NCBI RefSeq assembly: GCF_947497915.1
Contig: NZ_CANMIJ010000002.1
Location: 248,001-312,000, forward strand
Reading direction: 5' to 3'
Source: an uncultured Erythrobacter sp.
Lineage (GTDB): Bacteria > Pseudomonadota > Alphaproteobacteria > Sphingomonadales > Sphingomonadaceae
Length of the DNA stretch: 64,000 nucleotides
Below are positions 55,181 to 64,000 of the stretch, piece by piece. A program made the position numbers and the translations under genes. The notes below the pieces were generated by a model. The model saw only the letters and a list, made by a program, of their open reading frames with translations. It ran no database searches and was not told the DNA's origin. How positions within the stretch are numbered: the stretch's first letter is position 1; each line of letters starts with the position of its first letter.

Positions 55181-55747
55181 ATGGGTATTATCGGTTCAAC
55201 AGTTCAACCGTTCACGGCAACCGCATTTCAGGCTGGCAAAGATTTCTTCGACGTCACTGAAAAAGACATCGAAGGCAAATGGTCGGTGTTCTTCTTCTAC
55301 CCGGCGGATTTCACATTCGTGTGCCCGACCGAACTTGAAGACATGGGCGAAAAGTACGGCGTGCTTCAGGACATGGGCGTCGAAGTTTACGGCGTAAGCA
55401 CCGACACACATTTCAGCCACAAAGCATGGCACGACAGCTCCGAGAAGATCGGCAAACTTCGGTTCCCGTTCCTCGGCGACCAGATGCACACCCTCTCGAA
55501 CCAGTTCGGCGTACTTCGTGAAGGCGTTGGCCTTGCCGATCGTGCGACCTTTGTTGTCGATCCCGATGGCGTGATCCAGATCATGGAAATCACTTGCGAA
55601 GGCGTAGGCCGCAACGCCAACGAACTGACCCGTAAGATCAAAGCCGCGCAATATGTTCGTGCCAACCCAGGTCAGGTTTGCCCGGCAGCGTGGGAAGAAG
55701 GCAGCGACACGTTGGCTCCTTCGCTCGACCTCGTCGGCAAAATCTAA
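55181..55747 (+). CDS. ahpC: Alkyl hydroperoxide reductase subunit C (peroxiredoxin)
   Basis: A 188-residue typical 2-Cys peroxiredoxin that reduces H2O2, organic peroxides and peroxynitrite. Peroxidatic Cys48 is in DFTFVCPTELEDMG and resolving Cys167 in GQVCPAAW. ATG 55181 with an AAAGGGAAA site; the frame upstream is spurious. AhpF is encoded 227 bp downstream on the same strand with a stem-loop between. Confidence 0.96.
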   Translation: MGIIGSTVQPFTATAFQAGKDFFDVTEKDIEGKWSVFFFYPADFTFVCPTELEDMGEKYGVLQDMGVEVYGVSTDTHFSHKAWHDSSEKIGKLRFPFLGDQMHTLSNQFGVLREGVGLADRATFVVDPDGVIQIMEITCEGVGRNANELTRKIKAAQYVRANPGQVCPAAWEEGSDTLAPSLDLVGKI

Positions 55748-55853
55748 GCCTCTCGGCTAACCGGCTCAGGGCCGCGCGGGCTTTACCCCCTGCCTTCATT
55801 GGCGCCCGCGCTGTCCTCTATCAGACCGCCCCCCTGCGGATCAGATGGTAGAA

Positions 55854-55907
55854 GGGTCCGGATCACTCTCGCACCCCCCCTCCCTTAGTGAGACGAGATC
55901 CGGACCC
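55854..55907 (+). promoter_or_regulatory. Long inverted repeat between ahpC and ahpF
   Basis: GGGTCCGGATC (55854-55864) pairs perfectly with GATCCGGACCC (55897-55907), and TCACT/AGTGA just inside extends the stem, leaving a pyrimidine-rich loop. No long T tract follows. It may attenuate or stabilise mRNA so that AhpC is made in excess of AhpF, or be a regulator site for a separate ahpF promoter. Confidence 0.6.
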
Positions 55908-55974
55908 ACTTTGCCTCCTCGATGAGGCTTATGAGTGGGCACGAATTCTCAACAGACTCTTCCAAAGGACCACC

Positions 55975-57564
55975 ATGCTCGACAGCAACATGCAGACCCA
56001 GCTCAAACAATATCTCGCAAATCTTCGCGAACCGATTGAGCTTGTCGCGTCGCTGGATGACAGCGAAAAGTCAGCGCAGACACGGACCCTGCTGACTGAA
56101 ATCGCCGAGCTCCATGACATGGTGAGCGCGCAGTTTGACGGCAGGCATGAGCGTAAGCCGAGCTTCGTCATTCGCCGCGCATCGGACGCGGACAAATGGG
56201 TCCGTTTCGCCGGTTTGCCGATGGGGCACGAGTTCACATCACTGGTGCTGGCACTGCTATGGGCTGGCGGTCACCCACCGAAAGTCGATGCCGATCTGAT
56301 TGAACAGGTTCGAGGCCTCGAAGGTGATTTCGAATTCGAGATGTTTTTCTCTTTGAGCTGCCACAACTGCCCTGACGTAGTGCAAGCACTCACTTTGATG
56401 GCGCTGGAAAACCCGCGCATCACAGCTACCCTTATCGAAGGCGGTACGTTTCAGGATGAAGTCGAAGATCGCGGCGTGCTCGCGGTTCCGGCGACCTTCC
56501 TTAACGGTGAAAGCTTCTTCAACGGCAAGATGGAGCTGGCCGAAATCCTGTCGAAGCTGGACAGCGGCGCGGATGAGAAGGCTGCAGAGAAGCTCTCAGC
56601 TAAGGAGCCATTTGAAGTGCTCGTCATCGGCGGCGGCCCGGCCGGCACGGCATCGGCAGTTTACACGGCACGTAAAGGCTTCCGCACAGGTATCGCAGCA
56701 GAGCGTTTTGGCGGTCAGTTGCAGGATACGCTCGGTATCGAGAACCTGCCGGGCACAAGTTACACCGAAGGGCCAAAGCTTTCAGACAACCTCAAAAAGC
56801 AGACGCTCGAGAACGAGATTGATCTAATGGACCTCGCCCGCGCGACGCAGCTGAAACCGGCTAGCGAAGCGGGCGGCATGCACGAGATCACCTTTGCCAA
56901 TGGCGCGGTGATGAAATCGCGCTCGCTTATCCTTTCAACGGGTGCGCGCTGGCGCAATCTGGGCGTTCCCGGTGAAGCGGAATACCGCAACAAAGGCGTG
57001 GCCTATTGCCCGCATTGCGACGGCCCGCTGTTCAAAGGCAAACGGATCGCCGTGATCGGCGGCGGCAATTCCGGCGTCGAAGCCGCCATCGATCTCGCCA
57101 AGATCGTCGGCCACGTCACCTTGATCGAATTCGACAGCAAACTGCGCGCGGACGAAGTGCTTCAGCGCAAGCTGCGCTCTATGCCCAATGTCGAAATCGT
57201 AACGAACGGTCAGACAACCGAAATCACCGGTGATGGATCGCGCACCAACGGTCTGGTCCTGAAAGACCGGGTAAGCGGCGAGGAGCGCACCATCGAGCTC
57301 GAAGGTGTGTTTGTTCAGATCGGCCTTGTCCCGAACACGGAATGGCTTGTCGATACCGGCCTAGAGCTTTCAAAGCATGGCGAAATCATCGTGGATCAGC
57401 ATGGCGCGACCAATTTGCCTGGTATCTATGCCGCAGGCGACGCGACAACCGTCCCCGATAAACAGATCGTTGTCGCGATGGGCACCGGCGCAACCGCAGG
57501 CCTAGGCGCATTCGACTATCTGATCCGCAACGAGCCAGTCGATGAAGTCGCGCAAGCTGCATGA
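55975..57564 (+). CDS. ahpF: Alkyl hydroperoxide reductase subunit F
   Basis: A 529-residue flavoprotein disulfide reductase that passes NADH electrons to AhpC. The N-terminal tandem thioredoxin-fold domain has Cys129-His-Asn-Cys132; the FAD/NAD half has [17 protein letters not shown], Cys345-Pro-His-Cys348 and [15 protein letters not shown], and GIYAAGDAT. Both redox Cys pairs match the E. coli positions. ATG 55975 follows AAAGGA; the frame's upstream start is spurious. Confidence 0.96.
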   Translation: MLDSNMQTQLKQYLANLREPIELVASLDDSEKSAQTRTLLTEIAELHDMVSAQFDGRHERKPSFVIRRASDADKWVRFAGLPMGHEFTSLVLALLWAGGHPPKVDADLIEQVRGLEGDFEFEMFFSLSCHNCPDVVQALTLMALENPRITATLIEGGTFQDEVEDRGVLAVPATFLNGESFFNGKMELAEILSKLDSGADEKAAEKLSAKEPFEVLVIGGGPAGTASAVYTARKGFRTGIAAERFGGQLQDTLGIENLPGTSYTEGPKLSDNLKKQTLENEIDLMDLARATQLKPASEAGGMHEITFANGAVMKSRSLILSTGARWRNLGVPGEAEYRNKGVAYCPHCDGPLFKGKRIAVIGGGNSGVEAAIDLAKIVGHVTLIEFDSKLRADEVLQRKLRSMPNVEIVTNGQTTEITGDGSRTNGLVLKDRVSGEERTIELEGVFVQIGLVPNTEWLVDTGLELSKHGEIIVDQHGATNLPGIYAAGDATTVPDKQIVVAMGTGATAGLGAFDYLIRNEPVDEVAQAA

Positions 57565-57585
57565 GAGTTCGCTTGATCGGTAAAA

Positions 57586-57615
57586 CCAATCAATCAGCGC
57601 ATTTTAATCGATTGG
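57586..57615. promoter_or_regulatory. Inverted repeat upstream of katG
   Basis: CCAATC (57586-57591) and GATTGG (57610-57615) are a 6-bp inverted repeat with an 18-bp gap in the 130-bp region between ahpF and katG, in AT-rich DNA. It could be a peroxide-regulator operator, but it does not match a motif I can name with certainty. Confidence 0.3.
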
Positions 57616-57694
57616 ACTGATCAAAGCGCATCCATCATCTTCCTGTCATCACGCTCGGTTAAGGCCGAGTCTCATTGGCGAGAGGAGAACAATT

Positions 57695-59896
57695 ATGGAT
57701 GCGAAGACAGGCGAAATGAGCGGCGGATGCCCGTTCAATGGTGACGGCGGTATGCGCACCCTTCTGGGTCGGACCAACAAGGATTGGTGGCCAGAGGCAA
57801 CGCAGCTCGACATTCTGACCGAGGAAGGCAAAAGCGCCAATCCTTACGGCGAAGACTTCGATTATGCCGAAGCTTTCAACTCAATCGATTACACCGCGCT
57901 GAAAGCCGACATTACGGCGCTGATGACGGACAATCAGGATTGGTGGCCAGCAGATTACGGTCATTACGGCCCGTTCTTCATCCGCATGGCATGGCATGCA
58001 GCCGGCACATATCGCACGGGCGATGGCCGCGGCGGTGCGGGTACAGGACAGCAGCGTTTCGCCCCGCTCAACAGCTGGCCGGATAATGGCAACCTCGACA
58101 AGGCGCGCCGTTTGCTCTGGCCAATCAAACAGAAATATGGCCGCAATATCAGTTGGGCTGATCTGTTCGTGCTCACCGGCAATGTCGCGATTGAAAGCAT
58201 GGGCGGTCCTGTGTTCGGCTTTGGCGGCGGACGCGCAGACGTGTTCGAGCCCGAAAGCGTCTATTGGGGCACCGAAGACCAATGGGTCGATCAAGGCGTC
58301 GCCACTCGTATCCAACCGAAAGAGGGCATGGCTCTGGAAAACCCGCTGGCTGCGATCCAGATGGGCCTTATCTACGTCAACCCGGAAGGTCCGGGCGGCA
58401 ATCCAGACCCGCTGGAAAGCGCGCGCGACATGCGCGAGACTTTCGCCCGCATGGCGATGAATGATGAGGAAACTGTTGCCCTTACCGCAGGCGGCCACGC
58501 ATTCGGCAAAGCGCACGGCGCTGAGCCAGCCGATACGTTCGGCGGCTCACCGGAAAGCGAAGCTCTCGAACTGCAGGGTTTTGGCTGGCTCAACGACGCC
58601 GATGAAATCGGCAAGGGTCACATCACCACATCAGGCATCGAAGGCGCATGGTCGAACAACCCAACCTCGTGGAGCCATGACTATTTCCGCATCCTGTTCA
58701 AATACGAATTTGAACTGGTGCACAGCCCGGCTGGTGCGCAGCAATGGACGCCGATCAACCCGGATGAAGACGACATGGCACCGGATGCCCGCGATCCATC
58801 GATCAAGGTTCCGACTATGATGACCACTGCCGATATGGCACTGAAAATGGACCCGGACTATCGCAAGATATCGGAACGTTTCCTCGCTAATCCAGAACAG
58901 CTGGATGATGCCTTTGCGCGCGCATGGTTCAAACTGTGCCACCGCGATATGGGGCCGAAAGTCCGCTATCTCGGCCCGGAAGTGCCATCGGAAGAGCTGA
59001 TCTGGATGGACCCGGTTCCTGCTGGAACACAGGTATCCGACGGCGATGTCGCAGCGTTCAAATCAGCGATTCTTGGAAGCGGTCTTACCGTTTCCGAACT
59101 TGTGAAGGCAGCGTGGGCTTCGGCTTCAACCTATCGCAATTCGGATCACCGAGGCGGCGCGAATGGCGCGCACATCCGCTTTGACGCGATGAAGAATTGG
59201 GCTGCAAACGATCCTGAGGAACTGGGCAAAGTGCTGGCGAAACTGGATGCGCTGCGCGGTTCGATCTCGATGGCCGATGCCATCGTGCTTGGCGGCGCTG
59301 CTGCTGTTGAGAAAGCGGCCAAGGATGCCGGTTTCGACGTGAGCGTTGGCGTGACGACTGGCCGCGGTGATGCGACCGAAGACCAGTTCGATGCTGAGAG
59401 TTTTGAGCCGCTGGAGCCGTTTGCAGATGGCTTCCGCAACTATCTCAAAACCAAAGCGAACGTTCGCACCGAAGACATGCTGATCGACAAGGCGCACTTG
59501 CTGGGCCTTTCTATCCCTGAACTGACCGTTCTGGTCGGCGGCATGCGTGCACTGGGCGCGAACAGCGGCAACACCAGTCACGGCGTCTTCACAGACCGCG
59601 CGGGCCAGCTGACGCCGGACTTCTTCACCAACCTGCTCGATATGAGCACGAAATGGACCATCGTCGATGGCAGCGGTGATGAAGAATATGTCGGAACAGA
59701 CCGTTCAACGGGAGCGGAGCGTTACCGCGCAACCCGCACCGACTTGATCTTCGGCTCCAACTCGCAACTTCGCGCACAGGCCGAAGTCTATGCCGAGGCA
59801 GGCAGCGAAGCGAAGTTTGTTAACGACTTTGTCGCGGCATGGACGAAAGTGATGGACGCGGATCGTTTCGATCTCAGATACGCCAAATATCACTGA
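57695..59896 (+). CDS. katG: Catalase-peroxidase
   Basis: A 733-residue bifunctional haem catalase-peroxidase. The distal pocket and adduct tryptophan are in [20 protein letters not shown], the adduct tyrosine in [13 protein letters not shown], and the adduct methionine in [17 protein letters not shown] sequence ([15 protein letters not shown]); the proximal haem His is in [12 protein letters not shown]. Two-domain length is full. A GAGAGGAGAA ribosome site precedes ATG 57695. It follows ahpCF on the same strand, so the three form a peroxide-defence block. A terminator follows. Confidence 0.96.
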   Translation: MDAKTGEMSGGCPFNGDGGMRTLLGRTNKDWWPEATQLDILTEEGKSANPYGEDFDYAEAFNSIDYTALKADITALMTDNQDWWPADYGHYGPFFIRMAWHAAGTYRTGDGRGGAGTGQQRFAPLNSWPDNGNLDKARRLLWPIKQKYGRNISWADLFVLTGNVAIESMGGPVFGFGGGRADVFEPESVYWGTEDQWVDQGVATRIQPKEGMALENPLAAIQMGLIYVNPEGPGGNPDPLESARDMRETFARMAMNDEETVALTAGGHAFGKAHGAEPADTFGGSPESEALELQGFGWLNDADEIGKGHITTSGIEGAWSNNPTSWSHDYFRILFKYEFELVHSPAGAQQWTPINPDEDDMAPDARDPSIKVPTMMTTADMALKMDPDYRKISERFLANPEQLDDAFARAWFKLCHRDMGPKVRYLGPEVPSEELIWMDPVPAGTQVSDGDVAAFKSAILGSGLTVSELVKAAWASASTYRNSDHRGGANGAHIRFDAMKNWAANDPEELGKVLAKLDALRGSISMADAIVLGGAAAVEKAAKDAGFDVSVGVTTGRGDATEDQFDAESFEPLEPFADGFRNYLKTKANVRTEDMLIDKAHLLGLSIPELTVLVGGMRALGANSGNTSHGVFTDRAGQLTPDFFTNLLDMSTKWTIVDGSGDEEYVGTDRSTGAERYRATRTDLIFGSNSQLRAQAEVYAEAGSEAKFVNDFVAAWTKVMDADRFDLRYAKYH

Positions 59897-59943
59897 TTGT
59901 TGAACTGACTTCACCCTGACCTCCCCCTGATCAGGGTCGCAAG

Positions 59944-59977
59944 AGGCCTCCGGCGCGAAAGCTCCGGGGGCCTTTTT
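59944..59977 (+). terminator. Rho-independent terminator after katG
   Basis: AGGCCTCCGG pairs with CCGGGGGCCT (one wobble) across a 10-nt loop, followed by TTTTT, 47 bases after the katG stop. The convergent LytTR gene ends 10 bp further on. Confidence 0.85.
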
Positions 59978-59986
59978 CTATCAGGA

Positions 59987-60796
59987 TCACATCCAGCCAG
60001 CTTCGCGCAAGGCGGTGACATTGGCTCGGCTGACCGGAGCTTCAACATCGCGTGCCAGTCTGAGGCGGACATTCCGCCCGTCTCGAACTACATCCTCAAC
60101 CGCGTGACGCGCGACCCACCAGCTGCGGTGGACCTGCTGCCCCTCGAAATCGCTCACATGCACCATAGCATCGCGCAGACGCATGAGGACCAATTCCGAT
60201 CCGAGCGCGGTGTGCACGCGGACATAGTGGTCCTCCATCTCCAGCGCGACGATATCGCTGCCGAGCTCGACAGGCAGCTGTTCCGTTAGAGGATTGATTG
60301 GTGAGGTGTCGGGTAACGGCTGCGCTTCTGAACGGGAAGGCGCGTTATCCGTAACGACCGCTTCTGCCTGCTCCCTGCGCGCCTCAATCATGTAAAAAAA
60401 CGCTGTGATCCCGCCGCCGACCAAGAATACATAGAAATATGAGGCCAGCGCCTGTTCCAGCGAAGGCAGAGGCACAACGTCCGGGAGAAAACCCATCGAC
60501 CAGACGATTGCCGTCATAGGAATAGTGGCAAGCGCCACTGCGAAGACCCAGAGCAGCGGGCGCGGCAATTCAAGCAAACCGTGCAACCTGTCCACCACCC
60601 AGCTCATCGGGCTGTAAATCGCGTATCCAATCCACGCGAAGCTGACCCAACTGACAAGCCGATAGGCAAGCGGCTCTGCAAAACTGCCGAACGGACCCAC
60701 GAAAGCGAGCACCACGCCAATGATGGTCATGATCGAGAGATCGATCACAATCTTGCGGGCGAGCGGCTTGGCAGGAGCAGGTGTTGCGGTGTCCAT
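59987..60796 (-). CDS. Membrane-linked LytTR transcriptional regulator
   Basis: A 269-residue protein with four membrane helices (about 15-35, 45-65, 75-98, 112-135), a short linker, and a C-terminal LytTR DNA-binding domain (about 175-265): IVALEMEDHYVRVHTALGSELVLMRLRDAM and the Arg-rich HRSWWVARHAVEDVVRDGRNVRL. LytTR domains bind paired direct repeats. It is divergent from a DUF2306 membrane protein gene; such LytTR/membrane-protein pairs are usually autoregulated. ATG 60796 is preferred; upstream in-frame starts at 60817 (ATG) and 60838 (TTG) exist, but the last overlaps a hairpin. Confidence 0.8.
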   Translation of the reverse strand: MDTATPAPAKPLARKIVIDLSIMTIIGVVLAFVGPFGSFAEPLAYRLVSWVSFAWIGYAIYSPMSWVVDRLHGLLELPRPLLWVFAVALATIPMTAIVWSMGFLPDVVPLPSLEQALASYFYVFLVGGGITAFFYMIEARREQAEAVVTDNAPSRSEAQPLPDTSPINPLTEQLPVELGSDIVALEMEDHYVRVHTALGSELVLMRLRDAMVHVSDFEGQQVHRSWWVARHAVEDVVRDGRNVRLRLARDVEAPVSRANVTALREAGWM

Positions 60797-60868
60797 ACGC
60801 TCTACCTGACTGCCCATTGGCGCTTCGTAAAGTGGCAAAGCGCCTCAAATCCGCCGTTTCCCGCCCAA

Positions 60869-60897
60869 TTCACGAAGCCGCATACCGCTTCACGCAG
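60869..60897. promoter_or_regulatory. Direct repeat, candidate LytTR operator
   Basis: TTCACGAAG (60869-60877) and TTCACGCAG (60889-60897) agree at eight of nine positions and are spaced 20 bp apart, two helical turns, as expected for a LytTR dimer or paired monomers on one face of the DNA. It lies between the divergent LytTR and DUF2306 genes, about 70 bp from each. A 7-bp inverted repeat (GGCGCTT 60819-60825, AAGCGCC 60838-60844) is nearby. Confidence 0.5.
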
Positions 60898-60973
60898 ATG
60901 CGATTGCGGGTGAACGGGCAGGCGGCATTGTGTCTTCAACGAACACACAAACACCGTGATTGGAGACAGACCG

Positions 60974-61534
60974 ATGACCGTACTTACCCAGAAATTTTTG
61001 CCATCGTTTTCGCAGAAAGGCGCCCGCAAGCCGAAGAAAGCTCCTGCATTCGATATCAGCCCGCAAGTTCGCGCGATTGTGATATTGGCAGCCACAACGA
61101 TGACGCTCGCGGCGTTCTATGCGGTGGGCAGAGGCCTCTTAGGATACGCGCCTGATCACCCTAATATTCGCCACCTTGCTGTCATCATCCATGTTTCGAC
61201 GGTGCTGCCTGCTATTCCCCTTGGCGGTTTTCTGCTGCTCGCTCCGAAAGGCACTCCGATGCATAAGATGCTTGGCAAGGTCTGGGTCGCATTGATGGTG
61301 ACGACCGCCTGTTCCGCGATCTTCATTCAGACCGGCGGGAGCTTCAGCTTCATTCATATTTTTGTGCCGATGACGCTTTGGGCATCTTACAAACTGATCG
61401 CGACGGCGCGCCGCGGCGATATGAAAGGTCACAAGAAAGAGATCCTGAGCCTTTATCTCGGCGCGCTGATGATCCCGGGCATTGTTAGCTTTGCCCTGCC
61501 GGGCCGGCTGATGAATGTCTGGTTGTTCGGGTAA
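60974..61534 (+). CDS. DUF2306 membrane protein
   Basis: A 186-residue membrane protein with five or so helices. HPNIRHLAVIIHVSTVLPAIPLGGFLLLAPKGTPMHKMLGKVWVALM is the DUF2306 core (two conserved His and a Gly-rich turn) and FIHIFVPMTLWASYKLIATARRGDMKGHKKEI follows. Function unknown. ATG 60974 is preferred; it is divergent from the LytTR gene, so it is the likely target or partner of that regulator. Confidence 0.8.
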   Translation: MTVLTQKFLPSFSQKGARKPKKAPAFDISPQVRAIVILAATTMTLAAFYAVGRGLLGYAPDHPNIRHLAVIIHVSTVLPAIPLGGFLLLAPKGTPMHKMLGKVWVALMVTTACSAIFIQTGGSFSFIHIFVPMTLWASYKLIATARRGDMKGHKKEILSLYLGALMIPGIVSFALPGRLMNVWLFG

Positions 61535-61570
61535 TCTGTCTTGCCTGAACAAGGGGCGGCGGTGCTGGGT

Positions 61571-62149
61571 TCAGCGCCGCCGTTTCAGCACCAAGTACAA
61601 TGCCCCCTCGCCGCCGTGGCGGATGTGCGCGCGACGCACCGCAGCGATGCTGTCTGCATGATGGCTTGCAGCAAGCCAATCAAGCATCTTGGCACGGATG
61701 GCCCCGCGTTTGCTCCCGCGATCTGCAGGATCGACCGGCCGCTCACGCCCGGCGATCACCAGCACAAGGCGCGCATCCATCGCGCGCGCCTGATCGATGC
61801 CGCTGATGATGCGGCCATAGGCGGTGTCGAGAGTGTGGCCATGCAGGTCGAGCGTGTAGTCAGGCGCGACCTGTCCCGTTTTCAGTCTGCGGTTCCAATG
61901 CGAATCCAGCTCTGATGAGAAGCGGCGGCGCGGCGGGGTTGATGACACCGGTGGCCGCGTTACGCCCGGCGCAGGTTTGGGCGGTTTCGGAGCGATTGGC
62001 TTGGGCGCCGTTTTCACTGAAGCAGGTTTCGATGTCACTGCGCCTTTAGGTAGGCTGGGCGGTGTACGGCCCGCCATTGGGGTCACGCTTTCGGCCAACC
62101 GCACCCAAGCGGTTTGCTCTTCTACACTTAGGCCGCGCGGTGCGCTCAT
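61571..62149 (-). CDS. Smr/MutS2 C-terminal domain protein
   Basis: A 192-residue protein: a Pro/Lys-rich disordered N-terminus (about 20-85) and a C-terminal Smr domain (about 95-190) with YTLDLHGHTLDTAYGRIISGI and RRAHIRHGGEGALYLVLKRR. Smr domains are endonucleases acting on branched DNA or on mRNA at collided ribosomes. It is the last of a minus-strand run tim44-like, mltA, smr; its start overlaps the mltA stop by four bases. Confidence 0.87.
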   Translation of the reverse strand: MSAPRGLSVEEQTAWVRLAESVTPMAGRTPPSLPKGAVTSKPASVKTAPKPIAPKPPKPAPGVTRPPVSSTPPRRRFSSELDSHWNRRLKTGQVAPDYTLDLHGHTLDTAYGRIISGIDQARAMDARLVLVIAGRERPVDPADRGSKRGAIRAKMLDWLAASHHADSIAAVRRAHIRHGGEGALYLVLKRRR

Positions 62150-63342
62150 TGGCCGTTTTCGCGCAGACGCTCCGCACTCGCTTTCGGTAGCAGGATCAGA
62201 GCAGAACCGCGTCCGCTCATGCCGCCCGCTATCGTCCGCGCATCATCGCCAGCGCCCCAAAATGTGTCAAAGCGATTGGGCCCTTTGATCGCGCCGCCAG
62301 TGTCTTGAGCGATCCAGACGCCATCTGCGACATCCCTGTCGAGATCGAGAACCACGGGCGCGCCGTAAGGAACATAGCGCGGATCAACGGCGACCGCGTT
62401 GCGCGGGCGGACGGGCACGCCGATCGAGCCAATCGGCCCCTCGCCTTCTAGCTCGCGGAAGAAAACCCAGCTTTCGTTGAGACGCATCAGATCGGCACCA
62501 TCGCGCGGATTCTCGCGCAAATATTGCATAATTCCCTGCATTGATCCGGCGTACTTTCCGGGCCCATCGCCAAGCAATCCGCGTTCCCGCATCACGCCGC
62601 CAATTCCGGTGTAGGAATGCCCGTTCTGACCCGCATAGCCGATGCGGACAACGTCGCCGCCATCCGTGACAAGACGCCCCGAGCCCTGAATTTGCAGGAA
62701 GAAGAACTCGATCGGGTCGCTGGCATATCCGATGATCGGGGCGCGTCCGTCCAGCGCACCCTGCTCGATCTCGGCGCGGGTAAAATACTGAATGCAAGAA
62801 CCATCGGGTAAGCGGCGGCTTAAAGGAGCGCGGCCCGTACGCTCGCTTTGGGGGGTGCCATCACGCCAGCATCGCTCCAGATCGCTCGGGACGCCATAAA
62901 CGGGCACATCACTTGCTGAGCGCCGTGAACGGCTGCCTCGAATTTGCGGTTCGAAATAGCCGGTAGCAAAGGCGGCGCCATCGCCGACACGGACCGGTGT
63001 GAACTGTGTCACGAAAAAATCCGACGCCTCGTTCCGAGGCCAAGTGGCCGCGGCAGCGCAAGGCGTTTCCCAATCATCCGGGCGGGTTAGACCGGATCGG
63101 TCTGTTCGGCTTGTTGCGACACGGCATGACAAAAGAAACGCATCGAGATCGGCAGCAGCCTCTGCCCTTGCCATGCCGCTAATGTCTATCCCGACAAAGG
63201 GAGTGGCACCCAACAGCGCGGCCGATGCCGGGATCGGTGGTGAAGGAATGGTTGCAGAGGGTGTGTTCGCCTCTGGAATCAGCCGACCGCAACCGGCCAG
63301 CAAAAGCAGTATCGCCAATGCCAGGCTAATGCGCATCGTCAT
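62146..63342 (-). CDS. mltA: Murein transglycosylase A
   Basis: A 398-residue outer-membrane lipoprotein that cleaves peptidoglycan glycan strands with 1,6-anhydro product. The lipobox is LLLLAGCGRL. The MltA domain has ATGYFEPQIRGSR, RADIGYASDPIEFFFLQIQGSGRL and the barrel; the C-terminal 3D domain with three Asp is DRDVADGVWIAQDTGGAIKGPNRFDTFWGAGDDA, carrying the catalytic Asp. ATG 63342 is chosen; 63336 is also possible. It lies between the Tim44-like gene and smr; the murein role fits the two L,D-transpeptidases elsewhere in the window. Confidence 0.92.
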   Translation of the reverse strand: MTMRISLALAILLLLAGCGRLIPEANTPSATIPSPPIPASAALLGATPFVGIDISGMARAEAAADLDAFLLSCRVATSRTDRSGLTRPDDWETPCAAAATWPRNEASDFFVTQFTPVRVGDGAAFATGYFEPQIRGSRSRRSASDVPVYGVPSDLERCWRDGTPQSERTGRAPLSRRLPDGSCIQYFTRAEIEQGALDGRAPIIGYASDPIEFFFLQIQGSGRLVTDGGDVVRIGYAGQNGHSYTGIGGVMRERGLLGDGPGKYAGSMQGIMQYLRENPRDGADLMRLNESWVFFRELEGEGPIGSIGVPVRPRNAVAVDPRYVPYGAPVVLDLDRDVADGVWIAQDTGGAIKGPNRFDTFWGAGDDARTIAGGMSGRGSALILLPKASAERLRENGQ

Positions 63343-63377
63343 TTTCCTATTCTTTGCAGTCCGCAGACCGTTGGCGA

Positions 63378-64000
63378 TCAACCTTCGTCGGTTTCGTCGA
63401 GCACCCAGTTTGGATCGCGTGCGCTGATATTGCGCGAGAACGTCCAGATATCACGGCTTTCAATCGCATCGTCGAGCGAGCCGGCGATAACATTGCCATC
63501 CTTGTCACGGGTGACGGTTGCAATGTCAGCCACGAACAGCATGGAGATTCGCGCCATCCGGTGATCGAGCGAAGCGGAATGAATACGCGTCTCTTCAACA
63601 CGAATCAGTTTGTTGGCGAGCGTCTGGCCAGCCTCTTCGCGTGCATCGATTGCTCCGACAAAGCCTTCGTAAACATCGTCATCGCAAAGCTCACGGAGCG
63701 TATCACGGTCACCTGTCCAGAACGCCTCAAGCACCATTTCATAGGCACTCCTGGCACCGTCAACGAAGTTCGTCACGTCGAACGAACGGTCTGCATCGGA
63801 AATTTCGCGAATCCCCCGCTCTACCGCTGGCATAACACCTTCAAGCTCGACTGCGCGCGGCGGCGACGCTGGTGTGGCGGTCTGTTGTTGTTGAGTTTGT
63901 CCGGGTGCCTTTTCGCCCGCATCAAAGCGCTGCGTGATCGATTCTTCTTCGTGCTCGGCCCGCTGACCCAGCACAGAATACAGCCGAAGCCCCAAAAAGG
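63378..64000 (-). CDS. Tim44/TimA domain-containing protein (5' end outside window)
   Basis: At least 207 residues, the frame running off the window. The visible start is inside a membrane segment (FLGLRLYSVLGQRAEHEEE), so the first residues lie beyond 64000. A disordered Gln/Pro linker (about 30-45) is followed by a Tim44-like domain (about 60-205): DVTNFVDGARSAYEMVLEAFWTGDRDTLRELCDDDVYEGF and the C-terminal DIWTFSRNISARDPNWVL. Alphaproteobacterial homologues are inner-membrane proteins; the role is not firmly established. mltA follows within 35 bp. Confidence 0.85.
   Translation of the reverse strand, partial: FLGLRLYSVLGQRAEHEEESITQRFDAGEKAPGQTQQQQTATPASPPRAVELEGVMPAVERGIREISDADRSFDVTNFVDGARSAYEMVLEAFWTGDRDTLRELCDDDVYEGFVGAIDAREEAGQTLANKLIRVEETRIHSASLDHRMARISMLFVADIATVTRDKDGNVIAGSLDDAIESRDIWTFSRNISARDPNWVLDETDEG

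Overview
This window looks like a chromosomal segment of an alphaproteobacterium of the Sphingomonadales, most likely the Erythrobacteraceae. That placement is an inference from gene content: a PhyR/NepR/EcfG general stress response module, a VPAP-type PEP-CTERM protein, a free-standing BLUF photoreceptor, a membrane cytochrome c with an acidic tail, DUF4129/DUF4350/MoxR/DUF58 membrane operon proteins, and moderately GC-rich DNA. There is no rRNA, CRISPR array, insertion sequence or prophage. I see about 65 genes, one tRNA, and dense coding with many ATGA-type stop/start overlaps.

Layout. 1-5.8 kb: the end of a DUF427 gene, the LPS export permeases lptF-lptG with a coupled acetyltransferase, a desaturase and a GNAT-like protein. 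6.1-9.5 kb: the general stress response (phyR, a CHASE/HWE histidine kinase, nepR, ecfG) with a textbook EcfG promoter upstream of nepR. 9.5-18.2 kb: housekeeping genes (a dicarboxylate symporter, glmM, thiD, a LOG-family gene, tRNA-Gln, ppx/gppA, rlmE, cytochrome c, pheA). 18.2-25.9 kb: an eight-gene coupled operon, DUF4129-DUF4350-MoxR-DUF58-SpoIIM-RDD-GNAT-class A beta-lactamase. 25.9-31.5 kb: a desaturase with a small membrane partner, isoaspartyl peptidase, an MscS-related channel-like protein, an SDR and an esterase.

31.5-35.5 kb holds the most interesting system: a bufferin-type copper RiPP locus. A four-cysteine DUF2282 precursor (BufA1), DoxX, an ECF sigma factor and an NrsF-like DUF1109 anti-sigma factor lie on the plus strand. 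The MNIO enzyme BufB (DUF692) and its partner BufC (DUF2063) are transcribed divergently on the minus strand. The 287-bp gap between them carries two outward-facing SigF-type promoter motifs (GTAACC/G-N16-CGAA), one for each arm, which suggests one copper- or redox-responsive sigma factor drives both halves.

35.5-49.5 kb: ispG, a thioredoxin-like gene, a histone-deacetylase-family gene, a flavoprotein, two convergent L,D-transpeptidases, an EamA transporter, aconitase, two rhodanese-like secreted proteins, and a strikingly Ser/Gly-rich PEP-CTERM protein. 49.7-55.0 kb: ruvA and ruvB split by two small genes, aroC, a BLUF sensor, and a desaturase whose start codon is not evident. 55.0-59.9 kb: peroxide defence (ahpC, ahpF, katG), with an EcfG-type motif upstream of ahpC that would tie it to the stress response at 6-9.5 kb. 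60-64 kb: a LytTR regulator divergent from a DUF2306 membrane protein with a direct repeat between them, then a minus-strand run tim44-like, mltA, smr. The last gene runs off the window.
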